Under the pieces are notes generated by a model, which saw nothing but the letters and a program-made list of their open reading frames with translations, searched no databases and was not told the origin of the DNA. From contig NZ_AULQ01000008.1 of the NCBI RefSeq assembly GCF_000422365.1, positions 1-64,000 on the forward strand: a stretch of 64,000 nucleotides of DNA, written 5' to 3'. Both the position numbers and the translations under genes were made by a program. Positions 20,889 through 28,957 of the stretch are shown here, piece by piece (position 1 is the stretch's first letter; each line of letters starts with the position of its first letter). The DNA is from Mesoflavibacter zeaxanthinifaciens DSM 18436 (lineage in GTDB: Bacteria > Bacteroidota > Bacteroidia > Flavobacteriales > Flavobacteriaceae).

Positions 20889-21581
20889 ATGAAACCTTTT
20901 CTTATAATATTATTTTTTTCAATTAATTTTACTTTATCTTTTTCTCAAGTAGGAATAAACACCTCTACTCCTGATGATGGATCTGTTTTGCAGATAGATA
21001 GTACGACTGGTGCTTTTGTACCACCAAGAATGACTAGTACAGAAATGAACGCTATACCTACGCCTCTAGAAGGAGCTATGGTATATAATACAACAACAAG
21101 TTCTTATTATGTATTTAAAAATAATGTCTGGTCTCCACAATCTAGTCGTACATTGATTATTAACAGAAACTTTCCTAATAACAATAATGCTTTAGCCACA
21201 CCAAATAACACTTATGTAAACTTTCCAATAGGTACAGCAGATGTTATCTCAAATAATTCAGAAGTATTTAATGTTACTGGCAATGGTACAATAGAGATTT
21301 CTCAAGCTGGAAATTATTTATTTACAGCTTCATTATCTTCACCTAATATGCCTAACGGAAACACTAAATACATTTTAGCTCTAGAAGTAAACAACACTTT
21401 AGTTGGTTATTTAAACAGAGGTGTTGCAACATTACAAAGCTCTGATTATTGGGGAACAAGCGGCGCTATTATGTATCCAGTAAACGCAAATGATGTTGTA
21501 ACTATTAGATATGTAATTAATAATAACGGCAATACTATTAATGCTAAATTTGCTAATATAGGGATCACCAAACTGGACTAA
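20889..21581 (+). CDS. Secreted protein with VGINT N-terminal module, paralogue 3 of 3
   Basis: The 230-residue product has a signal peptide ending SFSQ and a diverged copy of the same module (VGINTSTPDDGSVLQIDS, PPRMTSTEMNAI). The C-terminal part ends with GNYLFTASL and IGITKLD, a strand pattern like paralogue 2 and compatible with a C1q-like beta sandwich. It follows paralogue 2 by 28 bases, so all three genes are probably one operon created by duplication and domain exchange. Confidence 0.72.
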   Translation: MKPFLIILFFSINFTLSFSQVGINTSTPDDGSVLQIDSTTGAFVPPRMTSTEMNAIPTPLEGAMVYNTTTSSYYVFKNNVWSPQSSRTLIINRNFPNNNNALATPNNTYVNFPIGTADVISNNSEVFNVTGNGTIEISQAGNYLFTASLSSPNMPNGNTKYILALEVNNTLVGYLNRGVATLQSSDYWGTSGAIMYPVNANDVVTIRYVINNNGNTINAKFANIGITKLD

Positions 21582-21667
21582 TAAAGCCTTACAAACTGTT
21601 AATATTTGCTTATTAGCTTATTTTTTTCTTCTTGTTTTTTGCTTTACTTTTATCCAAATTTAGTACT

Positions 21668-23185
21668 ATGGGTAATCAAGAAGAATTTTTTAATCACATT
21701 GTCAACGGAAACACCTGTAAAGGTGATTTTATCACATTAGGATCTGCTATCTTAAATGGACAGACTTTACAAAACGCTTATGTAAACGTACCTCTAAAAA
21801 CCATGAATAGACATGGTTTAATTGCAGGAGCAACAGGGACAGGTAAAACAAAAACACTTCAAGTCTTAGCCGAAAATTTAAGCGAAAAAGGCGTACCTGT
21901 TTTACTAATGGACATAAAAGGAGACTTAAGCGGTATTGCACAACCAAGTCCTGGTCACCCTAAAATTGACGAACGTATGGAAAAAATAGGATTAACTTTT
22001 GAACCAAAAAGTTTTCCTGTTGAAATTATGAGTCTTTCGGAGCAAGATGGTGTAAGACTTCGTGCGACCATTAGTGAATTTGGTCCTGTTCTAATCTCAC
22101 GAATTTTAGATTTAACAGAAACCCAAGCTGGTATCGTTGCTGTAATTTTTAAATACTGCGATGATAACAAATTACCCTTACTTGACTTAAAAGATTTTAA
22201 AAAAATATTACAATACGCTACCGACGAAGGTAAAGAAGAATTTAAAGAAGCTTATGGAAGAATAAGTACAGCGTCTACAGGTGCAATTCTTAGAAAAATA
22301 ATAGAAATAGAGCAACAAGGCGGCGATCTATTTTTTGGAGAAAAAAGTTTTGATGTAGAAGATTTGGTACGTACAACACGAGATGGTCGTGGTTATATAA
22401 ATATTATTAGATTAACAGACATACAAGATAGGCCCAAATTGTTTTCTACATTTATGTTAAGCTTATTAGCAGAAATCTACGAAACTTTTCCAGAAAAGGG
22501 TGACGCAGACAAACCTGAATTAATCATGTTTATAGACGAGGCGCATTTAATTTTTGACCAAGCCTCTAAAGCCTTACTTAATCAAATAGAAAGCATTGTA
22601 AAACTAATACGCAGTAAAGGTATTGGAATCTATTTTGTCACACAAAACCCAACAGATGTGCCTGAAGGCGTTTTAGGTCAATTAGGATTAAAAATTCAGC
22701 ATGCTTTACGTGCATTTACAGCAAAAGACAGAAAAGCAATTAAGCTAACAGCACAAAATTATCCTGATACCGATTATTATGATACCGCAGAAGTTTTAAC
22801 TGCTTTAGGAACAGGAGAAGCTTTAGTATCTGCTTTAAACGAAAAAGGAAGGCCAACACCATTAGCCGCTACTATGATGCGTGCTCCAATGAGTAGAATG
22901 GACGTTTTAACTAACACCGAATTACAAAATTTATTAGACGACTCTAAATTAGTTTTAAAATACAACGAAAATATTGATAGAGAAAGTGCTTACGAAATGC
23001 TTAACAAAAAAATTGAAAAAGCAGAAATAGCTAAAGCAAAAGAAGAAGAAAGAGAAGCAAAAGAAAAAGCATCTAGAAAAACCTCAACCAGAAAAAGTAC
23101 AAGACAAAACCCAATTATAAAAGTATTAACTAGCGCTACATTTATTAGAGCCGCTTTTGGTATACTAAAAAAAGTTATCAAATAA
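21668..23185 (+). CDS. HerA-like ATPase of the DUF853 (YjgR) family
   Basis: From the ATG at 21668 the product is 505 residues. It has a Walker A loop GATGTGKT at 54-61, the DIKGDLSG segment typical of HerA/FtsK-like ATPases, and a Walker B FIDEAH, then FVTQNPTD; the C-terminal 60 residues are a Lys/Glu-rich helix and a basic tail. DUF853 proteins are cytoplasmic P-loop ATPases of uncertain role. A TTG at 21632 could start a longer form, but the family begins near the ATG. It heads a plus-strand group reaching 25795. Confidence 0.9.
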   Translation: MGNQEEFFNHIVNGNTCKGDFITLGSAILNGQTLQNAYVNVPLKTMNRHGLIAGATGTGKTKTLQVLAENLSEKGVPVLLMDIKGDLSGIAQPSPGHPKIDERMEKIGLTFEPKSFPVEIMSLSEQDGVRLRATISEFGPVLISRILDLTETQAGIVAVIFKYCDDNKLPLLDLKDFKKILQYATDEGKEEFKEAYGRISTASTGAILRKIIEIEQQGGDLFFGEKSFDVEDLVRTTRDGRGYINIIRLTDIQDRPKLFSTFMLSLLAEIYETFPEKGDADKPELIMFIDEAHLIFDQASKALLNQIESIVKLIRSKGIGIYFVTQNPTDVPEGVLGQLGLKIQHALRAFTAKDRKAIKLTAQNYPDTDYYDTAEVLTALGTGEALVSALNEKGRPTPLAATMMRAPMSRMDVLTNTELQNLLDDSKLVLKYNENIDRESAYEMLNKKIEKAEIAKAKEEEREAKEKASRKTSTRKSTRQNPIIKVLTSATFIRAAFGILKKVIK

Positions 23186-23200
23186 ACATTTAAAATGTAT

Positions 23201-23752
23201 ATGAAAAAAACAATATTAGCCTTAAGTACCATTGCTATATTAGCAACTTCTTGTAAAAATGAAGCAGATCCGTTTTTAGTTAAAGAACAAAACATAGGAA
23301 TGCTTACCGACAGTACTCAAATAAAAGATTTAGATATCATTTTTGCTAAAGACTCAATTGTAAAACCAATAGCTGGTGATGAGTTTGCTGGTTCTGTAAA
23401 CACAATAGAAGTTTATGAAACAGGCGGAAAACATTTACTTTCAATAACTCCAAAACAAGTTTTAGATAGTACCTCAACTATTTCAATAGTAAAATTTAAA
23501 GACCCAAGATATCAAACAGAAAAAGGAGTAAATAACTTAAGTACTTTTGAAGATATAGAAAAAAATTATACAATTTCTAAAATTCAAAACTCGTTTAAAA
23601 GTGCTTCAGTTTTTGTAAAAGGAAGTAAAATGATGTTTTTATTTGATAAAAACGATTTGCCTGCAGAATTTAAATTTGACATCACAAAAACTATAGAACC
23701 TGCTAACATACCTAGCAAAGCAAAAATCAAACATTTTATGATTGGATGGTAA
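23201..23752 (+). CDS. Lipoprotein of unknown function
   Basis: About 183 residues with a signal peptide and lipobox (LATSC), so a predicted lipoprotein. The mature part is a single small domain with no motif I recognise. Two close ATGs are possible, at 23195 and 23201; the second gives the cleaner MKKTILAL signal start. It follows the DUF853 gene by 15 bases and is probably cotranscribed with it. Confidence 0.75.
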   Translation: MKKTILALSTIAILATSCKNEADPFLVKEQNIGMLTDSTQIKDLDIIFAKDSIVKPIAGDEFAGSVNTIEVYETGGKHLLSITPKQVLDSTSTISIVKFKDPRYQTEKGVNNLSTFEDIEKNYTISKIQNSFKSASVFVKGSKMMFLFDKNDLPAEFKFDITKTIEPANIPSKAKIKHFMIGW

Positions 23753-23807
23753 ACCAGTATTTCACCTTCAATAGAAATAAAATAAAACTTATATAAAACA
23801 AATCTCA

Positions 23808-24182
23808 ATGTCTTCATCTAAAAAATACACCATACAAAATAGTCCCTTTATTGTTCCTACAACTGATGGAAAGTTAATAGAAGAGCATTTTGGACATGCT
23901 ACAGATGGTAACAAAGACATTAGCATTGCGCATATGATTGCACCTGCTGGTTGGTCAGAACCTTTTCAAACTCCAGAATTCGATGAATTTACGTATATTA
24001 TAAAAGGTAAAAAGCAATTTATTATTGAAGACGAAACCGTAGTTTTAGAAGCTGGACAATCTATTAAAATTGAAAGAAACACAAGAGTACAATACTCTAA
24101 CCCTTTTACAGTAGCTTGTGAGTATCTTTCTATTTGTACACCAGCGTTTTCAATAGATTTAGTACACAGAGAAGACTTGTAA
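23808..24182 (+). CDS. Small cupin-domain protein
   Basis: A 124-residue single-domain protein with the cupin strand pattern: EFDEFTYIIKGKKQFIIEDETVVLEAGQSIKI followed by a second conserved strand set. The usual metal-binding histidines of cupin motif 1 (HxH) are not present; the equivalent segment reads EPFQTPEFDEF. It could still bind a small ligand or use acidic ligands. The next gene begins three bases after its stop. Confidence 0.8.
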   Translation: MSSSKKYTIQNSPFIVPTTDGKLIEEHFGHATDGNKDISIAHMIAPAGWSEPFQTPEFDEFTYIIKGKKQFIIEDETVVLEAGQSIKIERNTRVQYSNPFTVACEYLSICTPAFSIDLVHREDL

Positions 24183-24185
24183 AAA

Positions 24186-25025
24186 ATGAAAAAAATAATA
24201 AAAAAAGCTCTTCCAAAAATAATTGGTACATCGTTAAACACCATTAGTTATATAGCGCCAAAATATGCTAGTACAAAAGCATTAAATATATTTGCCACAC
24301 CACGTAAAGGTCGTTTAAACGAGACGCATAAAAACTTTTTAGAAAAAGCAGATCAATCTACTTTAAAATATGAAGATTACACCATACAAACCTATCAATG
24401 GAAAGGAGAAAAGCAAACCATTTTATTGGCACATGGTTGGGAGAGTAACACTTACCGATGGAAATCTTTAATTACTAAATTACATAAGGATGGCCACAAT
24501 ATTATTGCTTTAGATGCGCCTGCACATGGACAATCTAGTGGTACTCAATTTAATGCTATTTTATATTCTGAGTTTATAAATGTTGTGGCGTCACATTATC
24601 AACCAAAAGTTATTGTTGGACACTCGGTTGGTGGTATGTCTACAGTATTTTTTCAATATAAATATCAATTAAAAAGCATCGAAAAATTGGTATTACTTGG
24701 CGCACCATCAGAGTTTACAAAAATTTTCAAAAACTATGTAAACATGTTAAGCTACAATAGAAAGATTGAAAATGGATTAAACCGCTTGGTAGTTGATAGA
24801 TACGATAAAGAACCTGCATTTTTCTCTTCTGCTAATTTTTCAAAAGAAATAAAAGCAGAAGGATTAATTATCCATGATAAATCAGACAGAATTATAAATT
24901 ATGATGAAGCTGAATTAATTGCAAAACATTATAAAAATTCAACTTTAAAAACTACCGAAGGTCTAGGACACAGTTTAAAACATGATAGTATAGACGACGA
25001 AATTTTAAACTTTATAAACAGCTAA
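24186..25025 (+). CDS. Alpha/beta hydrolase
   Basis: A 279-residue serine hydrolase fold protein. Visible: oxyanion segment AHGWES, the LDAPAHGQSSG loop, the nucleophile elbow GHSVGG (Ser as nucleophile), an Asp in HDKSDRII and the catalytic His in TEGLGHSLKH. No substrate can be inferred. Two bases separate its stop from the pseudouridine synthase start and three separate its start from the cupin gene, so the three form a tight operon. Confidence 0.9.
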   Translation: MKKIIKKALPKIIGTSLNTISYIAPKYASTKALNIFATPRKGRLNETHKNFLEKADQSTLKYEDYTIQTYQWKGEKQTILLAHGWESNTYRWKSLITKLHKDGHNIIALDAPAHGQSSGTQFNAILYSEFINVVASHYQPKVIVGHSVGGMSTVFFQYKYQLKSIEKLVLLGAPSEFTKIFKNYVNMLSYNRKIENGLNRLVVDRYDKEPAFFSSANFSKEIKAEGLIIHDKSDRIINYDEAELIAKHYKNSTLKTTEGLGHSLKHDSIDDEILNFINS

Positions 25026-25027
25026 TT

Positions 25028-25795
25028 TTGGAAGAACAACAATTAACAAGACTTAATAAATACCTTAGCGAAGCTGGTTACTGCTCACGTCGTGAAGCAG
25101 ACAAACTTATTGATGCTGGTCGTGTAACTATTAATGGAGTTGTCCCAGAAATGGGTACAAAAGTAGCCCCAAAAGATACTGTTGCTGTAGATGGAGAAAT
25201 TATCAAAAACAACAAAGACAGTTTTGTTTATTTAGCTTTTAATAAACCTGTTGGTATTGTTTGCACTACAGATACTAAAGTTGAAAAAGACAATATTATA
25301 GACTTTATTAATTACCCAAAACGCATCTTCCCTATTGGTCGTTTGGACAAACCTAGTGAAGGATTAATTTTTTTGACTGATGATGGAGACATTGTTAACA
25401 AAATACTTCGTGCTAGCAACAATCATGAAAAAGAATATGTGGTTACCGTAGACAAACCAATTTCTCAAACATTTATAAATAGAATGTCTAACGGAATACC
25501 TCTGGAAGAATTAGGTAAAACCACAAAAAAATGCAAGGTTAAAAAGTTAGATAGTCATACTTTCAATATAATTTTAACACAAGGTTTAAACCGTCAAATT
25601 AGACGTATGTGTACGTATTTAGGTTACGAAGTACAAACCTTAAAACGTGTTAGAATAATGAATATAAAACTAGACGTACCTGTTGGAAAGTATCGAGAAT
25701 TTACTAAGGATGAAATCAAAACTTTAAACACTCTTTTAGAAGATTCGACAAAAACGTTTCAAGCAAAGCAATCTAGAAACAGACGTGAAAATTAA
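25028..25795 (+). CDS. rluF: RluF/RsuA-family pseudouridine synthase, TTG start
   Basis: Isomerises uridine to pseudouridine in 23S or 16S rRNA or tRNA. The 255-residue protein has an N-terminal S4 RNA-binding domain (LNKYLSEAGYCSRREADKLIDAGRVTING) and the catalytic motif GRLDKPSEGL with Asp. The S4 domain is intact only if translation starts at the TTG at 25028: no ATG precedes it in frame after an in-frame stop at about 24986. The RluF name is by similarity; RluB or RsuA specificity cannot be excluded. Confidence 0.85.
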   Translation: MEEQQLTRLNKYLSEAGYCSRREADKLIDAGRVTINGVVPEMGTKVAPKDTVAVDGEIIKNNKDSFVYLAFNKPVGIVCTTDTKVEKDNIIDFINYPKRIFPIGRLDKPSEGLIFLTDDGDIVNKILRASNNHEKEYVVTVDKPISQTFINRMSNGIPLEELGKTTKKCKVKKLDSHTFNIILTQGLNRQIRRMCTYLGYEVQTLKRVRIMNIKLDVPVGKYREFTKDEIKTLNTLLEDSTKTFQAKQSRNRREN

Positions 25796-25796
25796 T

Positions 25797-26492
25797 TTAG
25801 TTTTTCTTTCTACTTACGATATAAAAAGGAAAATAAATTAACATAAATGCAGGTACTAAGATTAACTGTACTTTGATAATATAATAAGGCCAACCTCCTA
25901 AATAATCTAACACAGATCCCGAGATTGGTTTTTTATTTAAATAAGAATAATTAGCTTCTAAAAAGTAATTTATAACCATTAAAACAACCATATACAGTTG
26001 TAATACTAAAAAGGATTTAAAAACACTTTTTAACTTAGGTTTCATCTTTAAAACTACAATTGCATAACTGATAATGGTTAATAACCCTAAGTGAACAATC
26101 CAATATCTAAAATAGTCAAAAGAAGGAAAACCAACTTCTATATCTGGTGTAATAACACCTTGAGATGTACCTAAAATTATCCAAAACAATAATATCTCAA
26201 ACAACCAGAACCTTCTTGATGTAGTAAAAATAAAGATGAATAATGCCATAAAACTACACAGAAACAAAGGTAAATCTGAAGTAACATCATAATATCCAAA
26301 GCAAATCTGATATAAATGAAACACTGCTATAAAGCCAGAAACAAAAACACCTAAATATTTAAATATTTTGTTTTGGTTTATTGTATTTTGATTTAAGGCA
26401 AATCGAATTAAAACAATTGTTACTATTACAGCAATAACAATAGGAAGTATATGTTCTAAACTTCCAAATAAAACACGTTGAGTTAAAGGCAT
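25797..26492 (-). CDS. YwaF-like TIGR02206 integral membrane protein
   Basis: A 231-residue membrane protein with about six helices and the family motif FHLYQICFGYYDVTSDLPLFLCSF with the conserved PLxLC segment. Function unknown. It converges with the pseudouridine synthase gene, with a single base between the two stops, so there is no room for a terminator. Its start codon is only five bases downstream of the folD terminator hairpin, which is unusual. Confidence 0.82.
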   Translation of the reverse strand: MPLTQRVLFGSLEHILPIVIAVIVTIVLIRFALNQNTINQNKIFKYLGVFVSGFIAVFHLYQICFGYYDVTSDLPLFLCSFMALFIFIFTTSRRFWLFEILLFWIILGTSQGVITPDIEVGFPSFDYFRYWIVHLGLLTIISYAIVVLKMKPKLKSVFKSFLVLQLYMVVLMVINYFLEANYSYLNKKPISGSVLDYLGGWPYYIIKVQLILVPAFMLIYFPFYIVSRKKN

Positions 26493-26496
26493 AAAA

Positions 26497-26521
26497 AAAA
26501 CCTGAATTAAATTCAGGTTTT
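26497..26521 (-). terminator. Hairpin after folD, directly before the ywaF-like start
   Basis: AAAACCTGAAT (26497-26507) pairs with ATTCAGGTTTT (26511-26521) over a three-base loop, with a T run in the minus-strand RNA. It reads as the folD terminator, but the next gene starts five bases later. Confidence 0.75.
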
Positions 26522-26533
26522 AAAAATAGACAT

Positions 26534-27424
26534 TTATTTTTTATTTATTTTTCTGTGTCGTTCTCTTGCTAATAAAGTGTTTTTAAGTAGCATGGCAATT
26601 GTCATTGGTCCTACTCCACCTGGAACAGGCGTAATAAAACTTGCTTTTTTACTTACATTTTCATAGTCTACATCTCCTGTAATAACATAACCCTTAGCAG
26701 CTTCTTCGTCCGGAACACGTGTAATACCAACATCAATAATTACAGCATCGTCTTTTACCATTTCGGCTTTTAAGAAATTTGGTACACCTAATGCAGAAAT
26801 AATAATATCTGCTTGACTTGTAATTTGTGTAATGTTTTTAGTATGACTGTGCGTTAATGTTACGGTTGAATTACCAGGAAAGCCTTTACGTCCCATTAAA
26901 ATACTCATCGGTCTTCCAACAATATGCGACCTACCAATTACTACAGTATGTTTTCCTTTAGTATCTACTTGATAACGGTCTAACAATTCTAGTATTCCAA
27001 ATGGAGTTGCAGGAATAAAAGTTGACATATCTAAAGCCATTTTACCAAAATTCATAGGATGAAACCCATCTACATCTTTATCTGGGTGAACAGCCATCAA
27101 AACTTTTTGAGTATCTATTTGCGGCGGTAATGGTAATTGAATGATAAATCCGTCTATATCATCATTTTCATTTAACTCTTCTATTTTATCAAGTAATTCA
27201 ATTTCGCTAGTTGTGTTAGACATACGTACCATTGTAGATTCAAACCCTACACGTTCGCAAGCTCTTACTTTACTTCCCACGTAGGTTAAACTTGCTCCGT
27301 CATTACCTACAATAACTGCTGCAAGATGTGGCACTTTTTCGCCATTTGCTTTCATCTTATCGACTTCAGCTTTAATTTCGTTTTTTATGTCGTTACTTAC
27401 CTTTTTTCCGTCAAGAATTGTCAT
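26534..27424 (-). CDS. folD: Bifunctional methylenetetrahydrofolate dehydrogenase/cyclohydrolase
   Basis: Interconverts one-carbon tetrahydrofolate derivatives in the cytoplasm. The 296-residue protein shows the catalytic Lys segment YVGSKVRACERVGF, the PLPPQID loop, the VDGFHP motif, the Rossmann segment VVIGRSHIVGRPM and the end TPVPGGVGPMTIAMLL. It follows ffh on the same strand but is separated by the ffh hairpin terminator; a hairpin also follows its stop. Confidence 0.96.
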   Translation of the reverse strand: MTILDGKKVSNDIKNEIKAEVDKMKANGEKVPHLAAVIVGNDGASLTYVGSKVRACERVGFESTMVRMSNTTSEIELLDKIEELNENDDIDGFIIQLPLPPQIDTQKVLMAVHPDKDVDGFHPMNFGKMALDMSTFIPATPFGILELLDRYQVDTKGKHTVVIGRSHIVGRPMSILMGRKGFPGNSTVTLTHSHTKNITQITSQADIIISALGVPNFLKAEMVKDDAVIIDVGITRVPDEEAAKGYVITGDVDYENVSKKASFITPVPGGVGPMTIAMLLKNTLLARERHRKINKK

Positions 27425-27483
27425 GTTGTGTTGTTGTTATTTAATATTGGTAATTTAACTTATTTTACTGTTTGTTTTAAAAC

Positions 27484-27511
27484 AAAAAAACATGAGTTAC
27501 CTCATGTTTTT
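27484..27511 (-). terminator. ffh terminator that contains the ffh stop codon
   Basis: A-run plus ACATGAG (to 27496) pairs with CTCATGT plus T-run (27501-27511); the loop 27497-27500 contains the ffh TAA. The last codons of ffh thus form one arm. Confidence 0.75.
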
Positions 27512-28825
27512 CATTGCTTGCATCATACGTTTTCCGCCGCCACCTTGCATCATTTTCATCATTTTGCTCATTTGGTCAAACTGTTTTAGTAACTGATTGA
27601 CTTCTTGAACAGATGTACCAGAGCCTTTTCCGATACGTTTTTTTCTACTTGCATTTATAATTGAAGGATTAGCGCGTTCTTTTGGAGTCATAGAATGAAT
27701 TATTGCTTCTATACCTTTAAAAGCATCGTCATCTATATCTATATTTTTCATCATTTTTCCAGCTCCTGGTATCATTCCGATAAGGTCTTTCATGTTACCC
27801 ATCTTTTTGATTTGCTGGATTTGTTTTAAGAAATCGTCAAAACCAAATTGGTTTTTAGCTATTTTCTTCTGTAATTTTCTTGCTTCTTGCTCGTCAAATT
27901 GCTCTTGAGCTCTTTCTACTAAAGACACAACATCACCCATACCAAGGATACGATCTGCCATACGTGAAGGATAGAAGACATCGATTGCTTCCATCTTCTC
28001 TCCTGTACCAATAAACTTAATTGGTTTGTTTACTACAGATTTAATAGAAATTGCGGCTCCACCACGTGTATCACCATCTAATTTGGTTAAGATTACACCA
28101 TCAAAATTTAATACATCGTTGAAGGCTTTTGCTGTATTAACAGCATCTTGACCTGTCATAGAGTCTACAACAAATAGTGTTTCTTGTGGTTGTATAGCTT
28201 TATGGATGTTAGAGATTTCGGTCATCATAGCTTCATCCACAGCTAAACGACCTGCGGTATCTATAATTACCACATTATGTCCATTTGCTTTTGCATGCGC
28301 AATACCTGCTTGAGCAATTGCTACTGGATCTGTATTACCTTTATCACTATAAACATCTACCTTTATTTGATCACCAACTACGTGTAACTGATCTACCGCT
28401 GCTGGACGATACACGTCACAAGCGACTAATAAAGGTTTTTTTGTTTTTTTGTTTTTTAAGTAATTAGCTAGTTTACCCGAAAAGGTTGTTTTACCAGAAC
28501 CTTGTAAACCTGACATTAAAATTACAGTTGGCGCACCAGACATGTTAATACCTTCTGCATCACCACCCATAAGTTCGGTTAACTCGTCTTTAACGATTTT
28601 AACCATTAACTGTCCTGGTTGTAACGTTGTTAATACGTCTTGACCAAGTGCTTTTTCTTTTACTGTTTTAGTAAAATCTTTAGCAATTTTATAGTTAACA
28701 TCGGCATCTAAAAGCGCACGTCTTACTTCTTTTAAAGTCTCTGCAACGTTTACTTCTGTAATACTACCGTGACCTTTTAATACGTGTAATGCTTTATCTA
28801 ACTTTTCACTTAAATTATTAAACAT
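27497..28825 (-). CDS. ffh: Signal recognition particle protein Ffh
   Basis: GTPase that, with SRP RNA, brings inner membrane proteins to the Sec machinery. The 442-residue protein has the N domain, the G domain motifs GLQGSGKTT, DTAGRLAVDE and TKLDGDTRGG, and the M domain with GMIPGAGKMMK, RKKRIGKGSG and Met/Gly-rich C terminus. No SRP RNA gene is visible near it. A half-consensus -7 box lies 25 bases before the start. Confidence 0.96.
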   Translation of the reverse strand: MFNNLSEKLDKALHVLKGHGSITEVNVAETLKEVRRALLDADVNYKIAKDFTKTVKEKALGQDVLTTLQPGQLMVKIVKDELTELMGGDAEGINMSGAPTVILMSGLQGSGKTTFSGKLANYLKNKKTKKPLLVACDVYRPAAVDQLHVVGDQIKVDVYSDKGNTDPVAIAQAGIAHAKANGHNVVIIDTAGRLAVDEAMMTEISNIHKAIQPQETLFVVDSMTGQDAVNTAKAFNDVLNFDGVILTKLDGDTRGGAAISIKSVVNKPIKFIGTGEKMEAIDVFYPSRMADRILGMGDVVSLVERAQEQFDEQEARKLQKKIAKNQFGFDDFLKQIQQIKKMGNMKDLIGMIPGAGKMMKNIDIDDDAFKGIEAIIHSMTPKERANPSIINASRKKRIGKGSGTSVQEVNQLLKQFDQMSKMMKMMQGGGGKRMMQAMKNMR

Positions 28826-28850
28826 AATTTTCCTATTTTTTTAAGAAGCA

Positions 28851-28858
28851 CAAAAATA
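28851..28858 (-). promoter_or_regulatory. Possible -7 box for ffh
   Basis: TATTTTTG on the minus strand fits TAnnTTTG with TTTA at the position of the -33 box. Confidence 0.4.
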
Positions 28859-28908
28859 GCAATTTGTAGCGTATTTGTAAAGTCTTAATGTGATTTAATT
28901 GAATAAAA

Positions 28909-28936
28909 AAAGACTGCCTTTTTTAAGACAGTCTTT
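28909..28936 (-). terminator. Terminator after the large lipoprotein gene
   Basis: AAAGACTGCCTT (28909-28920) pairs with AAGACAGTCTTT (28925-28936), one mismatch, loop of four T, followed by a T run on the minus strand. Confidence 0.75.
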
Positions 28937-28957
28937 AATATAATTTCTAATTTGGAT

